The position numbers and the translations under genes were made by a program. Below, piece by piece: positions 42,972 through 45,166 of a stretch of DNA of 45,166 nt (position 1 is the stretch's first letter; each line of letters starts with the position of its first letter). The stretch covers positions 1 through 45,166 of the forward strand of contig PEBX01000022.1 in the NCBI GenBank assembly GCA_003050645.1. Direction: 5' to 3'. The DNA is from Candidatus Carbonibacillus altaicus (GTDB lineage: Bacteria; Bacillota; Bacilli; Thermicanales; DSM-22653). The notes beneath the pieces are model-generated. The model ran no database searches. It was not told where the DNA came from and worked only from the letters and a program-made list of their open reading frames with translations.

Positions 42972-44770
42972 TATAAGATCCCCCGAACGGCTTCTTCAAT
43001 AATTTCCCTCAGATTTTGTCTGATCCTCTGTAATTCATCTCTCGTAAACTCATGCCGCGTCCCCGCTTCGTGACCAACAAACTCGTTTATTTTCCTATCT
43101 ACTGTCGCCTTGAGAACGACAAAATTGTTACGCCCTAAGTGATGCCTGTCCAAGTCTTTCCCGTATGGATTTATTCCTCTCTCACGAAGAATGTACCCAA
43201 CTTCATTTCGCACCAAGTTATCGAGTGTCGTCCGTGCCGCCTGTCGTTCTCTCTGACGAGTTGTAGGTACAGGTTGGTGTTGATAAGCAATTTGAATATC
43301 ATCCAATGTCACACCTTTTAACCGCAAAAGTTCCAGTGCTCGTTTGACTTCATCATCCTCAAGGATCAAAGGAATCTCTACCACCGAAACCTCTTCTTGT
43401 GCCCGAACTTCTATGTTCACCTCTCTCCGTTTTGAAGACGGTATGGGGTCATTCTCTATTGCATTGCTGTTTCTAAAATCAAAATCCTCCATCGGGAGTA
43501 ACTTATCAAAAAATTCTTGGTCAGCTTGACTAAATTCTTGAAAATCACTCCACAAACGAGCAATGTTTGAACCCGCATGAAAGACCACGGTACCTTGATT
43601 GTTAACGCTTGACGGGTCATTCTGATCAACAGCCCTCATAATTCTCCCTACAAACTGAACAAACGGTGATAGCTCTTTGAACACACTGAATACGGCGGCA
43701 ACACTAAGATATGGATGATCAAAGCCTTCCCCCAGTTTTCGCACTTGAACAATTACATCGATCTCATGATTCTTTAACCGCTCTAATATCCGTTGGTTCT
43801 CGGCACCATCTTGAAGACTATGCACATATGCAGCTCGCAACCCGCGAGCCTGATATGCCTCGACTATCTGAATACAATGTTGAAAGTTTAGTGCCGACGC
43901 TATTATCTTATGTTTGTCGTTTTCGGTTTCCCGTCTGATCCTCTGAAGAACACGAATGGAGGCATCAACAATCGTATACAGGGTTTCTTCAGATGTTACA
44001 ATGCTTCTCCGAAAATCGGCATCTGTTTCTCCTAAACGTCTTACCTCTTCAAGACTAACCTCCACTTCTTGTCCATCTTGTCTCCGAACATATCGTAACG
44101 TTCGGGGGTTTAATACAACCGCCTTTAACCGTTTCACGTATCCGTATTCGATTGCTTCGACAATTGGAAATGAGTAGATTACCCTACCCGACATCACCTG
44201 ACCGTCTGCTCGTCTTGGCGTGGCACTAAAGTTAATAATTTTTGCATCAGGAAATGAACGTCTTAACAAATCCCAACTTTCTGCAACGTTGTGGTGAGCC
44301 TCGTCGAATAAAATGAGGTCAAAGAAATTAGCAGGTAAGGACTGCAACCACCTATTTTCAGCACCTTGCAGTTGTTGGATATTCGTAATAACAACATCCG
44401 CTTCTTCTAAATCGGATACATTGCTTGCATTACCGCGAATTTCAGCGGGCTCTGGATATGGTTGACCATCCAAGACACGACATTTTTTATAGAACATACT
44501 CTCGATTGTGGGATCAAAATCGTTAAAAAGCTGGGAAGCGATATTTAAACCAGGTGTAACTACCAGACACCTTCTTGATTTCACCGCAAATGGGCTTAGC
44601 GTAATCAACCCAGATTTGCCACATCCGACTGGTAGTATAATACCTACTTCACGTTCGATTGGGTTCTCTGAGTAATAGTCAAATATGGCTTGAAATCCGT
44701 CCCTCTGTGGCACGCGGAGATGTTGGTTGCCCGCAATATTCGGCACTCTCGCTTCAAAAACACTGGTCAT
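42971..44770 (-). CDS. SF2 DEAD/DEAH-type helicase
   Basis: About 599 residues. Helicase motifs are motif I PVGCGKSG (47-54), motif II DEAHH (155-159), motif III FSATPRRADG (180-189), a motif V-type QVRKLGEGFDHP and motif VI FVQFVGRIMRA. This layout is that of COG1061-type (SSL2/type III restriction Res-like) helicases. The C-terminal 200 residues contain no nuclease motif I can see. ATG 44770 is chosen because AAGAGGGATACC lies just upstream; the frame extends to 44830. With the coupled zinc-ribbon protein it may be a DNA-repair or defence module next to mobile-element debris. Confidence 0.82.
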   Translation of the reverse strand: MTSVFEARVPNIAGNQHLRVPQRDGFQAIFDYYSENPIEREVGIILPVGCGKSGLITLSPFAVKSRRCLVVTPGLNIASQLFNDFDPTIESMFYKKCRVLDGQPYPEPAEIRGNASNVSDLEEADVVITNIQQLQGAENRWLQSLPANFFDLILFDEAHHNVAESWDLLRRSFPDAKIINFSATPRRADGQVMSGRVIYSFPIVEAIEYGYVKRLKAVVLNPRTLRYVRRQDGQEVEVSLEEVRRLGETDADFRRSIVTSEETLYTIVDASIRVLQRIRRETENDKHKIIASALNFQHCIQIVEAYQARGLRAAYVHSLQDGAENQRILERLKNHEIDVIVQVRKLGEGFDHPYLSVAAVFSVFKELSPFVQFVGRIMRAVDQNDPSSVNNQGTVVFHAGSNIARLWSDFQEFSQADQEFFDKLLPMEDFDFRNSNAIENDPIPSSKRREVNIEVRAQEEVSVVEIPLILEDDEVKRALELLRLKGVTLDDIQIAYQHQPVPTTRQRERQAARTTLDNLVRNEVGYILRERGINPYGKDLDRHHLGRNNFVVLKATVDRKINEFVGHEAGTRHEFTRDELQRIRQNLREIIEEAVRGIL

Positions 44771-45166
44771 GGTATCCCTCTTTTCGAGCATTGTTGAGGA
44801 TCTGAATCCTTCACGGCTCTCTTTCATCATCTGTGGTGCACCTGGACGCTGTGGTCAGTCTACCCTACGTGTTCGAAACACCATAGTAACACAACCTACC
44901 TTCGCCAGCCGTAACATAATTATAACGCACGTAACCATTTTCATCATCTTCTGGTGCCTTAATGCGGCATGGAGATCTATTTAATAAGAGCTTCGACGGA
45001 AACTTTTGCCTAACAGTTCCTCCCATCAAAACCTTAACAGCAAATAAAAAAGGGCAGGTTTGTGTTCCTGCCATCGCATGAGATGTTATCAAGACAATCA
45101 ATTTGCTTGAAAATATTTCTATACTGCGTCTGTCATTGACTTCATCATCGTCTCCAGTTGAGCCAA
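44771..45166. other. region upstream of the helicase
   Basis: A TATAAT box on the minus strand (44924-44919) could be the helicase promoter -10, without a convincing -35. A 78-codon minus frame (44865-45101) crosses the terminator at 45042-45072 and lacks a ribosome site, so I do not call it. The last 90 bases presumably belong to the end of, or space after, a gene outside the window. Confidence 0.4.
45042..45072 (-). terminator. intrinsic terminator, minus strand
   Basis: On the minus strand GGCAGG and CCTGCC form a perfect 6-bp GC-rich stem (45072-45067 with 45058-45053) around an 8-nt loop, followed by CTTTTTTATTT. It would end a minus-strand gene lying to the right of the window and separates it from the helicase unit. 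Confidence 0.8.

Noticed and set aside
44865-45101. 78-codon minus-strand frame upstream of the helicase
   Set aside because: It runs through a clear intrinsic terminator, has no ribosome site and shows no recognisable homology.
1-45166. CRISPR arrays, tRNA or rRNA genes
   Set aside because: No regularly spaced repeats and no cloverleaf or rRNA-like stretches were noticed on either strand.

Overview
The window looks like a chromosome segment of a member of the Bacillota, probably related to Bacillales. The reasons are a MurNAc-recycling gene set like the Bacillus subtilis ybb/mur locus, strong AGGAGG-type ribosome sites, sugar ABC systems without their own ATPase, and remnants of IS4-, IS1182- and IS30-type elements. 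Most genes are on the minus strand, so transcription runs right to left. The species assignment is inference only.

Layout (high to low coordinate = direction of transcription): (A) 1.4-14.3 kb is one long minus-strand operon for peptidoglycan-fragment recycling: GNAT, GntR/UTRA regulator, NagZ, AnmK, NamZ (DUF1343), GNAT, PIG-L-type deacetylase, AmiE-like serine hydrolase, MurK-like kinase, MurQ, LD-carboxypeptidase and acetamidase. None of the hydrolases shows a signal peptide, so the pathway appears cytoplasmic. A consensus promoter with a NagR/DasR-like operator (14263-14313) heads the operon. (B) 16.3-22.1 kb holds a GH18 glycosidase, a decayed second PIG-L deacetylase and a CUT1 sugar ABC transporter (SBP plus two permeases, no ATPase). 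The promoter and operator in front of the GH18 gene (22084-22134) are a sequence paralogue of the one in front of cluster A, which suggests one regulon for uptake and breakdown of amino-sugar oligomers. An IS1182-type remnant separates A and B.

(C) 22.4-27.7 kb is a gene graveyard: pieces of a DUF4338-type transposase, CoA-transferase, thiolases, SDR and ketoacyl-synthase genes surround two intact genes (a secreted lipase-like hydrolase and a cytosolic alpha/beta hydrolase). (D) 27.7-40.6 kb is a second functional unit: AMP-forming acyl ligase, FabG-like SDR, truncated alpha/beta hydrolase, KAS III-like enzyme with an altered active site, a complete branched-chain-amino-acid-type ABC transporter (LivMHFGK) and a 1036-residue STAND/BTAD regulator. 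Region C contains decayed paralogues of several D genes. (E) 40.6-45.2 kb holds a second IS1182-type fragment, an internally deleted IS30-type transposase, an unrecognised remnant, and an SF2 helicase translationally coupled to a small zinc-ribbon protein.

The most interesting biology is the self-contained cytoplasmic muropeptide pathway with its duplicated NagR-type control region. Second is the KAS III/ligase/SDR/hydrolase plus Liv transporter cluster, whose substrate I cannot name. The number of genes that keep both ends but have lost the middle is also striking.
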